DNA of 6,360 bases, from positions 1 through 6,360 of the forward strand of contig JAVEEB010000353.1 in NCBI GenBank assembly GCA_030840665.1. Direction: 5' to 3'. The stretch is from Frankiaceae bacterium (lineage in GTDB: Bacteria; Actinomycetota; Actinomycetes; JAVEEB01). Shown piece by piece: positions 1 to 5,679 of this stretch. Each line of letters starts with the position of its first letter. Position 1 is the stretch's first letter. The translations under genes and the position numbers were made by a program. A model generated the notes under the pieces. That model worked only from the letters and a program-made list of their open reading frames with translations. It made no database searches and was not told the origin of the DNA.

Positions 1-578
1 ACCCAGAACATCAGGAAGATGTCGAGCAGGGCCGCGCGGCTCTCGACGAACTCGAGTCCGTCGAGCGCGAGCAGCAGGCCGGCGACGCAGCCCAGCAACG
101 TCGAGCGGGTCATCCGCCGCGCAGTCCGGGCGAGGATCAGGATCGCCAGCGTGCCGACGACGGCCGAGCCGAACCGCCACCCGAACGAGTTCTGCACGTT
201 GCTCGGGTCGCCGTGGAACATCATCTCCCCGACGGCGATCATCCACTTGCCGAGCGGCGGGTGCACGACGTAACCGGGCCCCACGCACGCCTTGTTCCAG
301 TCGCACTCCACACCGAACTTCGTCAGCGCCCAGGCGTCTTTGGAGTAGTAGACCTCGTCGAACACGATCGAATGCGGGAGGTCGAGGCGCAGGAAACGGA
401 TGATGCCGCCGACGACCATCACCAGCAGCGGGCCGAGCCACCCCCACAGCGCGCTGCCGGGGATGCGCTCGTCGAGGAGGTCGCGCGCCCTCCGGCGCGC
501 GGCGACATCCGCCGGGACCTGCTCGGGGATCTCGTCCGGCTCGGGGGCTGCGATGTCGAGCGTCGCCGGCGCGGTCAT
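1..578 (-). CDS. pmt: Polyprenol-phosphate-mannose-protein O-mannosyltransferase, N-terminal part (partial)
   Basis: Glycosyltransferase family 39 (PMT) membrane enzyme, which moves mannose from polyprenyl-phosphate-mannose to Ser/Thr of proteins being exported across the plasma membrane. I translated the reverse strand by hand: 192 codons from ATG at 578 run open to the window edge, so the C-terminal part is missing. Residues 1-40 form a charged cytoplasmic tail. A first membrane helix lies at about 44-62, followed by RFLRLDLPHSIVFDEVYY (61-78), where D74-E75 is the family's conserved acidic pair in the first extracytoplasmic loop. VHPPLGKW (105-112) is a second family signature. Further hydrophobic segments lie at 138-150 and 161-175, and the family-like ESRAALLDIFLMFW closes the visible part. 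The gene is divergent from rsmI, as in M. tuberculosis (Rv1002c/Rv1003). Two cysteines (C92, C98) sit between the two loop signatures. The start is supported by a perfectly placed -10 box with no leader. Confidence 0.95.
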   Translation of the reverse strand, partial: MTAPATLDIAAPEPDEIPEQVPADVAARRRARDLLDERIPGSALWGWLGPLLVMVVGGIIRFLRLDLPHSIVFDEVYYSKDAWALTKFGVECDWNKACVGPGYVVHPPLGKWMIAVGEMMFHGDPSNVQNSFGWRFGSAVVGTLAILILARTARRMTRSTLLGCVAGLLLALDGLEFVESRAALLDIFLMFW

Positions 579-584
579 CCCGTC

Positions 585-590
585 ATCGTA
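585..590 (-). promoter_or_regulatory. -10 box of a leaderless pmt promoter
   Basis: The minus strand reads TACGAT, then six bases (GACGGG), then the pmt ATG at 578. TACGAT fits the actinobacterial -10 pattern TANNNT. A -10 ending 7 nt before the transcription start would place +1 exactly on the A of the ATG. No Shine-Dalgarno sequence precedes the ATG. A leaderless mRNA is inferred; such mRNAs are common in actinobacteria. No convincing -35 is seen, and the expected -35 position falls inside the palindrome at 604-615. Confidence 0.6.
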
Positions 591-603
591 GGGGTGCGGA
601 CGG

Positions 604-615
604 CATCCGCGGATG
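604..615. promoter_or_regulatory. Perfect 12-bp palindrome in the pmt/rsmI divergent gap
   Basis: CATCCGCGGATG is its own reverse complement. It overlaps the expected -35 region of the pmt promoter and lies 30-41 bp upstream of the rsmI start. The position suits a dimeric regulator acting on both divergent genes, but no known regulator is recognised and chance is possible in such GC-rich sequence. Confidence 0.3.
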
Positions 616-630
616 AGGGCGCCCTAGTGC

Positions 631-636
631 GAGAGG
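631..636 (+). promoter_or_regulatory. Ribosome binding site that selects the rsmI start
   Basis: GAGAGG lies 8 nt before GTG 645, a good purine-rich Shine-Dalgarno match at normal spacing. The alternative in-frame GTG at 627 has no such element and would add only six residues (VREDAP). Confidence 0.6.
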
Positions 637-644
637 ATGCGCCG

Positions 645-1484
645 GTGACCGGAGTCCTCGTCCTTGCTGGCACGCCCATCGGATCGATGGACGACGCCTC
701 GCCCCGGCTGATCGACGAGCTCACCCGCGCCGACGTCATCGCCGCCGAGGACACCCGCCGATTTCGCCGTCTGACGTCCTCGCTCGGGGTGACGATCACC
801 GCCCGGGTCGTCTCCTATTACGACGCCACCGAGGCGGCCAGGACCCCCGATCTGCTGGCCGCGATCCGGGCGGGGCAGCGTGTCGTCCTCGTGACCGACG
901 CGGGGATGCCCCTGGTGTCGGACCCCGGCTACCGGTTGGTGGCGGCCGCCACCGCGGAAGGCCTTGCGGTGACGGTTGCGCCCGGCCCGTCGGCGGTCAT
1001 CGCGGCTCTGGCGGTCAGCGGGCTGCCGGCCGACCGGTTCTGCTTCGAGGGGTTCCTGCCGCGCAAGAGTGGCGACCGCCGTTCGCGTCTGGCCGAGCTG
1101 GCAGCGGAGCGTCGTACCCTCGTGTTCTTCGAAGCCCCCCACCGGCTCGGCGCCATGCTTGCCGACCTGGCCGGCGCGTTCGGCGCGCAGCGGTCGGCGG
1201 CGGTCTGCCGGGAGCTGACGAAGACGTACGAGGAGGTCAAGCGCGGCGGCCTCGGCGAGCTCGCGGAATGGGCGGCGGGCGACGTACGCGGGGAGATCAC
1301 CGTCGTGGTCGCGGGAGCCCCGGAGCGGGTCGTGAGCACGGAGCCGGCGGATCTCGCGCAGGCGGTCGCGTCGTACGAGGAGACGGGGTTGACCCGCAAG
1401 GAAGCCATGGCGCTGGTGGTGGCGGAGACGGGGGCGGGGCGGCGGGTCGTCTTCGACGCGGTCGTCGCGGCCAAGCGCCCCTAG
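645..1484 (+). CDS. rsmI: 16S rRNA (cytidine1402-2'-O)-methyltransferase RsmI
   Basis: Methylates the 2'-OH of C1402 in 16S rRNA in the ribosomal P-site, using S-adenosylmethionine; with RsmH (N4) it produces the doubly modified base. The 279-residue product is of normal family length. It belongs to the tetrapyrrole-methylase-like fold. Visible in order are the N-terminal strand and loop VLVLAGTPIG (4-13), an AEDTRR motif, TDAGMPLVSDPG (84-95, the RsmI form of the SDAGTPxxSDPG block), PGPSA (113-117), GFLPRK (136-141), FFEAPHR (161-167), a RELTKTYEEV motif and GEITVVVAG (216-224). The final ~50 residues form the small C-terminal helical domain. Start: GTG 645 is chosen because of the ribosome binding site at 631-636 and because the family begins right before the first strand; the frame stays open far upstream, but that part overlaps pmt on the other strand and is not RsmI-like. 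It is followed 36 bp later by metG. Confidence 0.93.
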   Translation: MTGVLVLAGTPIGSMDDASPRLIDELTRADVIAAEDTRRFRRLTSSLGVTITARVVSYYDATEAARTPDLLAAIRAGQRVVLVTDAGMPLVSDPGYRLVAAATAEGLAVTVAPGPSAVIAALAVSGLPADRFCFEGFLPRKSGDRRSRLAELAAERRTLVFFEAPHRLGAMLADLAGAFGAQRSAAVCRELTKTYEEVKRGGLGELAEWAAGDVRGEITVVVAGAPERVVSTEPADLAQAVASYEETGLTRKEAMALVVAETGAGRRVVFDAVVAAKRP

Positions 1485-1506
1485 CCCCGCCCCCGAGCTG
1501 CGCCCG

Positions 1507-1512
1507 TAGGAT
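1507..1512 (+). promoter_or_regulatory. Possible -10 box directly upstream of metG
   Basis: TAGGAT fits TANNNT and ends 8 nt before the metG ATG, which would give an mRNA with zero to two leader bases. The same bases contain AGGA at 9-nt spacing, which could instead act as a weak Shine-Dalgarno site in a message reading through from rsmI. The sequence alone cannot separate the two. Confidence 0.35.
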
Positions 1513-1520
1513 TCGGACCC

Positions 1521-3086
1521 ATGAGCGAGGCAACAGGCAAGGCCTTCTACGTCACGACGCCGATCTACTACGTCAACGACGCCCCCCACATCGGCCACGC
1601 GTACACCACCGTGGCTGCCGACGTGCTCGCGCGCTGGCACCGCCAACGCGGCGAGGACGTCTGGTTCCTGACGGGTACGGACGAGCACGGCGAGAAGGTG
1701 CTGCGCGCCGCGGAGAAGAACGGGCTGACGGCCCAGGCGTGGACGGACCACATGGTGGAGACCGCGTGGGAGCCGATGCTGGCCACGCTGGACGTCACCA
1801 ACGACGACTTCATCCGGACGACTCAGGAGCGCCACCAGGTCCGCGTGCAGGAGTTCTGGCAGCGGCTCAACGACGCGGGCCACGTCTACACCGGGTCGTA
1901 CACGGGCCCGTACTGCGTCGGTTGCGAGGAGTTCAAGATCGCGTCCGAGTTGCTCGAGGGCGACCTGTGTCCGATCCACGGCTACAAGGTCGAGCAGCTC
2001 AGCGAGGACAACTACTTCTTCAAGCTCTCGTCGTACGCCGAAAGGCTCCTCGAGTTCTACGCCGCGAATCCCGACTTCGTGCAGCCGGAGAGCGCCCGCA
2101 ACGAGGTCATCAAGTTCGTCGAAGGCGGCCTGACGGACCTGTCGATCACGCGGTCGACGTTCAATTGGGGTGTCCCGGTCCCATGGGATCCCAAGCATGT
2201 CTTGTACGTGTGGATCGATGCGCTGCTCAACTACGTGACGGCCGCCGGCTATGGCAACGACCCCGAGAAGTTCGCGCGCACGTGGCCGGCTGACGTGCAT
2301 CTCGTGGGCAAGGACATCCTGCGCTTCCACGCGGTGATCTGGCCGGCAATGCTGATGGCGGCCGAATTGCCGTTGCCACACAAGGTTTTCGCCCATGGCT
2401 GGCTCCTCGTCGGCGGCGAGAAGATGTCGAAGACGAAGCTCACGGGCATCGCGCCTCAGCAGATAACGGACCATTTCGGCTCCGACGCGTTCCGCTATTA
2501 CTTCCTGCGCCAGATCGCCTTCGGCCAGGACGGCTCGTTCTCGTGGGAGAACATGGCGCAGATCTACCAGTCGGAGCTCGGCGACCAGTTCGGCAACCTG
2601 GGCTCGCGATTGACGTCGATGGTGGAGCGGTACCGCGACGGCGTCCTGCCATCCGGCACGCTGGATGCGGCACTTGCGGACGCGATGCGCACGGCGGTCG
2701 CGGAGGCGGACGCAGCGATCGAGCGTCTCGCCTTCCAGGACGCGCTCGCCGCGGTGATGGCCTTCGTGCGCATCGTCAACGGCTATGTGACGGAGCGCGA
2801 GCCGTGGAAGCTCGCCAAGGACGAGGCGAACGCCGGCGCGCTCGACGACGTCCTCTACTCGACGGCCGACGCTCTGCGCGCCATGGCCGTCCTGCTGTCC
2901 CCGGTGATGCCGAAAGCCTGCCAGCTCCTGTGGGCATCGCTCGGTGCGGAATCGGCGCTCGGGCCGCTGTCGACCCAGCGCATCGCGGCGGTCGCGGACG
3001 TGCACCTGCCCGCCGGCGCTGTCGTGACGAAGCTCGCACCGCTGTTCCCGCGCCTCGAGGAGCAGCCGACCGTGGTGCCGGCGTGA
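1521..3086 (+). CDS. metG: Methionine-tRNA ligase (methionyl-tRNA synthetase)
   Basis: Charges tRNA-Met with methionine in the cytoplasm, for both initiation and elongation. The 521-residue protein is a complete class I synthetase. FYVTTPIYYVNDAPHIGHAY (9-28) carries the HIGH ATP-binding motif at 23-26. The connective-peptide zinc knuckle has C132, C135, C150 and H153 (CxxC...CxxH), the single-knuckle form known from Thermus thermophilus. PWDPKHVLYVWIDALLNYV and HLVGKDILRFHAVIWPAML are typical of the catalytic core. The KMSKS loop is KMSKT at 301-305, a common variant that is also found in Thermus. The anticodon-binding helical domain fills about 350-500. There is no C-terminal EMAP/Trbp111-like tRNA-binding domain, as in the short ~520-residue actinobacterial enzymes. 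The start fits the family, since the HIGH motif is about 20 residues in. The gene overlaps tatD by 4 nt, so the two are probably one transcript and translationally coupled. Confidence 0.97.
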   Translation: MSEATGKAFYVTTPIYYVNDAPHIGHAYTTVAADVLARWHRQRGEDVWFLTGTDEHGEKVLRAAEKNGLTAQAWTDHMVETAWEPMLATLDVTNDDFIRTTQERHQVRVQEFWQRLNDAGHVYTGSYTGPYCVGCEEFKIASELLEGDLCPIHGYKVEQLSEDNYFFKLSSYAERLLEFYAANPDFVQPESARNEVIKFVEGGLTDLSITRSTFNWGVPVPWDPKHVLYVWIDALLNYVTAAGYGNDPEKFARTWPADVHLVGKDILRFHAVIWPAMLMAAELPLPHKVFAHGWLLVGGEKMSKTKLTGIAPQQITDHFGSDAFRYYFLRQIAFGQDGSFSWENMAQIYQSELGDQFGNLGSRLTSMVERYRDGVLPSGTLDAALADAMRTAVAEADAAIERLAFQDALAAVMAFVRIVNGYVTEREPWKLAKDEANAGALDDVLYSTADALRAMAVLLSPVMPKACQLLWASLGAESALGPLSTQRIAAVADVHLPAGAVVTKLAPLFPRLEEQPTVVPA

Positions 3087-3919
3087 CGGAAAAGCGTGTC
3101 CGCTACGACGGCGGCTCACGCGACCTCACCCCGCCGCCGCATCCCGAGCCGTTGCGCGTGCCGGTGGTGGACTCCCATTGCCACCTCGACCTGATGGACG
3201 TGCCGGTGGCGGAGTCGGTCGCGGCCGCGGTGTCGGTCGGTGTCACGCGGATGCTGACGATCGGCGTCGACGTCGCCACGTCTCAGCTGAGCGCGGACAC
3301 GGCCGCGGCCTACGACGAGGTCTTCGCCGGTGTCGCCATCCACCCGAATGAGGCATTCGCCGCGACAGCCGAGGCCCTGTCGGAGATCGCGCGGCTCGCG
3401 GCCCTGCCACAAGTGCGGGCGGTGGGGGAGACGGGGCTGGACTGGTATCGCGATACGGCAACGCGGGAGCAGCAGGAGGCATCGTTCCGCGCCCACATCG
3501 ACATCGCCAAGTCGGTCGGCAAGCCCGTGGTGATCCACGACCGGGACGCACACGCCGACATCCTGCGCGTGCTCGAGTCGCAGGGTGCGCCGGAGACCGT
3601 CGTGTTCCACTGCTTCAGTGGGGACGCGGATTTTGCCCGTGAGTGCATCGACCGCGGCTACGTGCTGTCGTTCGCAGGGACGGTGACGTTCCGGAACGCG
3701 CGGCAACTGCGAGAAGCGCTGGCAATCACGCCGCTCGACCAAGTCCTCGTCGAGACGGACGCGCCGTTCCTCACCCCGACTCCCTTCCGCGGTCGTCCGA
3801 ACGGGCCCTACATGATCCCGGTCACGGTTCGCGCCATGGCTGAGGTGAAGGGGATCGGTGAGGACGAGATGGCCGCCGCGATCGCGGCCACCGCTGAACG
3901 CTGCTTCGGCCCTTGGTAA
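3083..3919 (+). CDS. tatD: TatD family metal-dependent hydrolase (3'-5' DNase-like)
   Basis: Metal-dependent hydrolase of the TIM-barrel amidohydrolase group. Characterised TatD proteins are magnesium-dependent 3'-5' exonucleases implicated in DNA repair and oxidative-damage handling; they are not part of Tat export despite the name. The 278-residue product carries the whole metal site: H32 and H34 in VVDSHCHLD, E116 in GETGLDW, H152 in VVIHDRDA, H176 in VVFHCFSG, and D226 in VETDAPFLTP. The start is GTG 3083, sharing GTGA with the metG stop. The resulting proline-rich N-terminus (LTPPPHPEPLRVPVVDSH) resembles actinobacterial TatD starts. There is no strong ribosome binding site, so coupling to metG is likely. 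In many actinobacteria rpfB and ksgA follow tatD; here they do not. The exact substrate is not readable from the sequence. Confidence 0.95.
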   Translation: MTEKRVRYDGGSRDLTPPPHPEPLRVPVVDSHCHLDLMDVPVAESVAAAVSVGVTRMLTIGVDVATSQLSADTAAAYDEVFAGVAIHPNEAFAATAEALSEIARLAALPQVRAVGETGLDWYRDTATREQQEASFRAHIDIAKSVGKPVVIHDRDAHADILRVLESQGAPETVVFHCFSGDADFARECIDRGYVLSFAGTVTFRNARQLREALAITPLDQVLVETDAPFLTPTPFRGRPNGPYMIPVTVRAMAEVKGIGEDEMAAAIAATAERCFGPW

Positions 3920-3920
3920 C

Positions 3921-3962
3921 CCGGGCTGCCCGGCGCGCCCGAATGGGGTAGCTGACGGGCGC
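3921..3962 (+). terminator. Hairpins after tatD, possible U-poor terminator
   Basis: Right after the tatD stop, CCGGG-CTG-CCCGG (3921-3933) can fold into a 5-bp stem with a 3-nt loop. It is followed by a 7-bp stem, GCGCCCG (3935-3941) with CGGGCGC (3956-3962), with a 14-nt loop. No T-run follows (AATTGG). GC-rich hairpins without a U tract are common at actinobacterial gene ends, so termination of the metG-tatD transcript is plausible but not proven. Confidence 0.4.
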
Positions 3963-3979
3963 AATTGGTGCGAGCCTCG

Positions 3980-4000
3980 TATCGTCGGTCCGGCCGACGA
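3980..4000 (+). promoter_or_regulatory. Possible -10 box overlapped by a 7-bp inverted repeat, upstream of the EAL gene
   Basis: TATCGT (3980-3985) fits TANNNT and would start transcription near 3992, giving a leader of about 11 nt with no Shine-Dalgarno element. The arms TCGTCGG (3982-3988) and CCGACGA (3994-4000) are exact inverted repeats around TCCGG, overlap this -10, and end two bases before ATG 4003. This is the geometry of a repressor operator, but the bound protein is unknown and the -10 assignment is tentative. Confidence 0.3.
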
Positions 4001-4002
4001 CG

Positions 4003-5403
4003 ATGGGCCACATCTCCGGTGTTCGCTTACGGCTGAGAACGGGGCGGATGGTGACGAAGCGCTGGATCTGGCTGTTGGTCGCGGTGCTCGCCGTCGAGCT
4101 CGGTCTCATCGTGTCGATGAGCCTCGACGTGCTGGCCGCCACGAACGAGGGCCAGCCGCGTTGGTTGGCGATCGTCGCTGTCGCGTGGTTCGGCGTCATC
4201 CTCTTCGCGACCTTCGGTCTCATTCGCTCTGTGAGCGGCGGGCGTCGCGCGTTGCACCATCAGGCCGAGGCCATTGCGGCCGACGAGTCGACCAGCCAGG
4301 ACTGGCTGTGGGAGTCCGACACGGATCTGCGGCTGACGTACTCGAATGACGGGGTTCAGGCTTTGTTGGGCTACGCGCCGGCCGAGGTTCTCGGGAGGCC
4401 GCTGCTGGACTTGATGACGGACGAGGCTCGGCAGATAACGACCGAGCTTCATGCGGCCGCCAAGAGAGCGGGAATCACCGGCTGGACGAGTCAGGAGGCC
4501 CGCTGGCTGCACCGCGATGGGCACGTTGTGGTCCTTCAAGGCTCGGCGCGACCCATTCGCGACCTCAGGGGGCACGTGGTCGGGTTCCGCGGGACTCGCT
4601 CGTCCGTCACCGCGAATGACCTGTCCGACAGGGTCGCGGCGGCCGCCCGGCTGCGGGTGCTCGGCATCCTGGGGGCCTCGGCGCTCCAGGTCGCGTTCCA
4701 GCCGATCGTCGACCTGGCCACCGGGTCTCTCGCAGGTGTGGAGGCCCTGGCGCGTTTTCGCGACAACCGTGGACCGGAGGAATGGTTCCGCGACGCGCAC
4801 TCCGCCGGCCTCGAGCTCGAGCTCGACGAACTCGCCTTCACCGCCGCGCTGGCCGCCGCCGCCCAGCTCCCCGATGGCTGCTGGGTCTCGCTCAACGCCA
4901 GCCCCGCGCTGATCCTCGCGAGGCCGCTCACCGAGCTCATCCTGAACGCCGGCATCCCGGTCGGCCGGCTCGTCGTCGAGGTCACGGAGCAAGCCCGCGT
5001 GGACGACTACGTCGCTCTCAACGCGGCGCTGCTGCCCTTGCGAAACGCCGGCGTCCGGGTCGCGGTCGACGACACCGGGGCCGGGTACGCGTCGCTGAGC
5101 CACGTTCTCCAACTGCGGCCGGACGTCATCAAGATCGACCGGTCCCTCATCACGGAATTGGCCACCGACGCGGCCCGGCGCTCGCTCGTCACGTCGCTGG
5201 TGCTGCTCGCTCTCGACCTCGGCGCGATTGTCACGGGCGAGGGCGTCGAGACGTTCGCGGAGCTGGAGACGCTGGCGGTTCTCGGCGTCGACCACGGGCA
5301 GGGGTACCTGCTGAGCAGGCCGACCACGGATCCCTTGCAGTGGGCCGGCTGGGCGCGCCGTCATTGGCGTACGACGGGAACCCCGCCGCGCGTCCGGATC
5401 TGA
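4003..5403 (+). CDS. Membrane-anchored PAS-EAL protein, predicted cyclic-di-GMP phosphodiesterase
   Basis: Predicted to hydrolyse cyclic di-GMP to pGpG under control of a sensory domain, at the inner face of the membrane. The 466-residue protein has two N-terminal membrane helices (about 21-38 and 54-74) joined by a short external loop. A PAS domain follows (about 96-200; DWLWESDTDLRLTYSNDG, then LLGYAPAEVLGRPLLDLM), and an EAL domain fills about 226-455. Residues known to be catalytic in EAL enzymes are all present: E247 of the EAL motif (GVEALARF), N298 (SLNAS), E326 (VVEVTE), D356-D357 (DDTGAGYASLS), K377 (VIKIDRSLI), E413 (GEGVET) and Q433 (HGQGYL). There is no GGDEF domain, so this is a dedicated phosphodiesterase rather than a bifunctional protein. 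Start is uncertain: ATG 4003 has no ribosome binding site, and ATG 4048 or GTG 4051, preceded by GGGGCGG, would keep both helices. The gene stands alone after the tatD hairpins. Confidence 0.9.
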   Translation: MGHISGVRLRLRTGRMVTKRWIWLLVAVLAVELGLIVSMSLDVLAATNEGQPRWLAIVAVAWFGVILFATFGLIRSVSGGRRALHHQAEAIAADESTSQDWLWESDTDLRLTYSNDGVQALLGYAPAEVLGRPLLDLMTDEARQITTELHAAAKRAGITGWTSQEARWLHRDGHVVVLQGSARPIRDLRGHVVGFRGTRSSVTANDLSDRVAAAARLRVLGILGASALQVAFQPIVDLATGSLAGVEALARFRDNRGPEEWFRDAHSAGLELELDELAFTAALAAAAQLPDGCWVSLNASPALILARPLTELILNAGIPVGRLVVEVTEQARVDDYVALNAALLPLRNAGVRVAVDDTGAGYASLSHVLQLRPDVIKIDRSLITELATDAARRSLVTSLVLLALDLGAIVTGEGVETFAELETLAVLGVDHGQGYLLSRPTTDPLQWAGWARRHWRTTGTPPRVRI

Positions 5404-5416
5404 CGCGCGCAACCGG

Positions 5417-5452
5417 CTTTCAGAAATCGATGGCCTTTCCCACGCCTGAAAG
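5417..5452 (+). terminator. Weak inverted repeat after the EAL gene
   Basis: CTTTCAG (5417-5423) and CTGAAAG (5446-5452) are exact inverted arms around a 22-nt loop, starting 13 nt after the EAL stop. No T-run follows. It could terminate the EAL transcript or be part of the control region of the next gene. The long loop and modest GC content make it weak. Confidence 0.2.
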
Positions 5453-5453
5453 A

Positions 5454-5465
5454 GAGAGCGCTTTC
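5454..5465. promoter_or_regulatory. LacI-family operator-like palindrome
   Basis: GAGAGCGCTTTC is a 12-bp palindrome with a central CG and one mismatched pair (G5456 against T5463). It is close to the GAAAGCGCTTTC type bound by LacI/GalR-family sugar regulators. Similar sites stand before many secreted glycoside hydrolase and carbohydrate-binding genes of actinobacteria. It lies 21 bp upstream of the -35 box at 5487. The cognate regulator is not in the window, so the assignment rests on motif shape and on the nature of the downstream gene. Confidence 0.5.
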
Positions 5466-5472
5466 CGGAAAG
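5461..5472. promoter_or_regulatory. Perfect 12-bp palindrome overlapping the LacI-like site
   Basis: CTTTCCGGAAAG is self-complementary over all 12 bp and shares its CTTTC half-site with the LacI-like site at 5454-5465. The centres of the two palindromes are 7 bp apart, so two dimers could hardly bind both at once. It may be a second register of the same operator, or a site for another regulator. Confidence 0.35.
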
Positions 5473-5486
5473 GTTTGCGGTAAGTC

Positions 5487-5515
5487 TTGACGTGACGATT
5501 TGTCCGGGTTAGACA
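5487..5515 (+). promoter_or_regulatory. Sigma-70-like promoter of the discoidin gene
   Basis: TTGACG (5487-5492) matches the -35 consensus at five of six bases. A 17-bp spacer leads to TAGACA (5510-5515), a weaker -10 that keeps the TA and the A at position 4. Transcription would begin near 5522, giving a leader of about 159 nt before ATG 5680. The strong -35 and exact spacing support it; the poor -10 could mean dependence on an activator. Confidence 0.45.
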
Positions 5516-5559
5516 CTGTCCTCGACACCGCTGTGCGCGTTCGTCCACGTGCTGGAAAC

Positions 5560-5607
5560 AGGCGGAAACCGCCTCGGCGTCCGTACCAAAGCGCAGCAGC
5601 CGCTGCG
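5560..5607 (+). other. Two small hairpins in the putative leader of the discoidin gene
   Basis: AGGCGG-AAA-CCGCCT (5560-5574) forms an exact 6-bp stem with a 3-nt loop. CGCAGC-AGCC-GCTGCG (5592-5607) forms an exact 6-bp stem with a 4-nt loop. Both lie between the predicted transcription start and the gene. They do not resemble a riboswitch class I know. The rest of 5404-5679 shows no coding sequence I can support. Confidence 0.3.
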
Positions 5608-5668
5608 GGCCGGTGGAGCAACGGTCATCCAAAACAGCCTCGGCGCCGTATCCGGTGCCTCTCACGAC

Positions 5669-5675
5669 AGGTAGG
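5669..5675 (+). promoter_or_regulatory. Ribosome binding site of the discoidin gene
   Basis: AGGTAGG precedes ATG 5680. The first AGG has 8-nt spacing, which is the better distance; the second has only 4. It supports the chosen start, which also gives a well-formed signal peptide. Confidence 0.5.
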
Positions 5676-5679
5676 CCGC

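Noticed and set aside
213..644. N-terminal extension of the rsmI frame up to 213
   Set aside because: It runs antisense through pmt, is not RsmI-like, and GTG 645 has a proper ribosome binding site. The extension is an accidental open frame.
2421..2435. KMSKT instead of KMSKS as a defective MetG loop
   Set aside because: Threonine at this place occurs in active enzymes such as Thermus MetRS; it is a normal variant.
624..3119. Very long open frame on the minus strand (831 codons) opposite rsmI and metG
   Set aside because: Its translation is arginine/histidine-rich with no recognisable motif, and the plus strand carries complete rsmI and metG. It is a GC-bias shadow of those genes.
3116..3964. 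282-codon minus-strand open frame opposite tatD
   Set aside because: Arginine-rich shadow of the tatD gene, which has a full metal-binding site on the plus strand.
4027..5412. 461-codon minus-strand open frame opposite the EAL gene
   Set aside because: Low-complexity composition with no domain. The plus-strand EAL gene holds all the catalytic residues, so this is a shadow frame.
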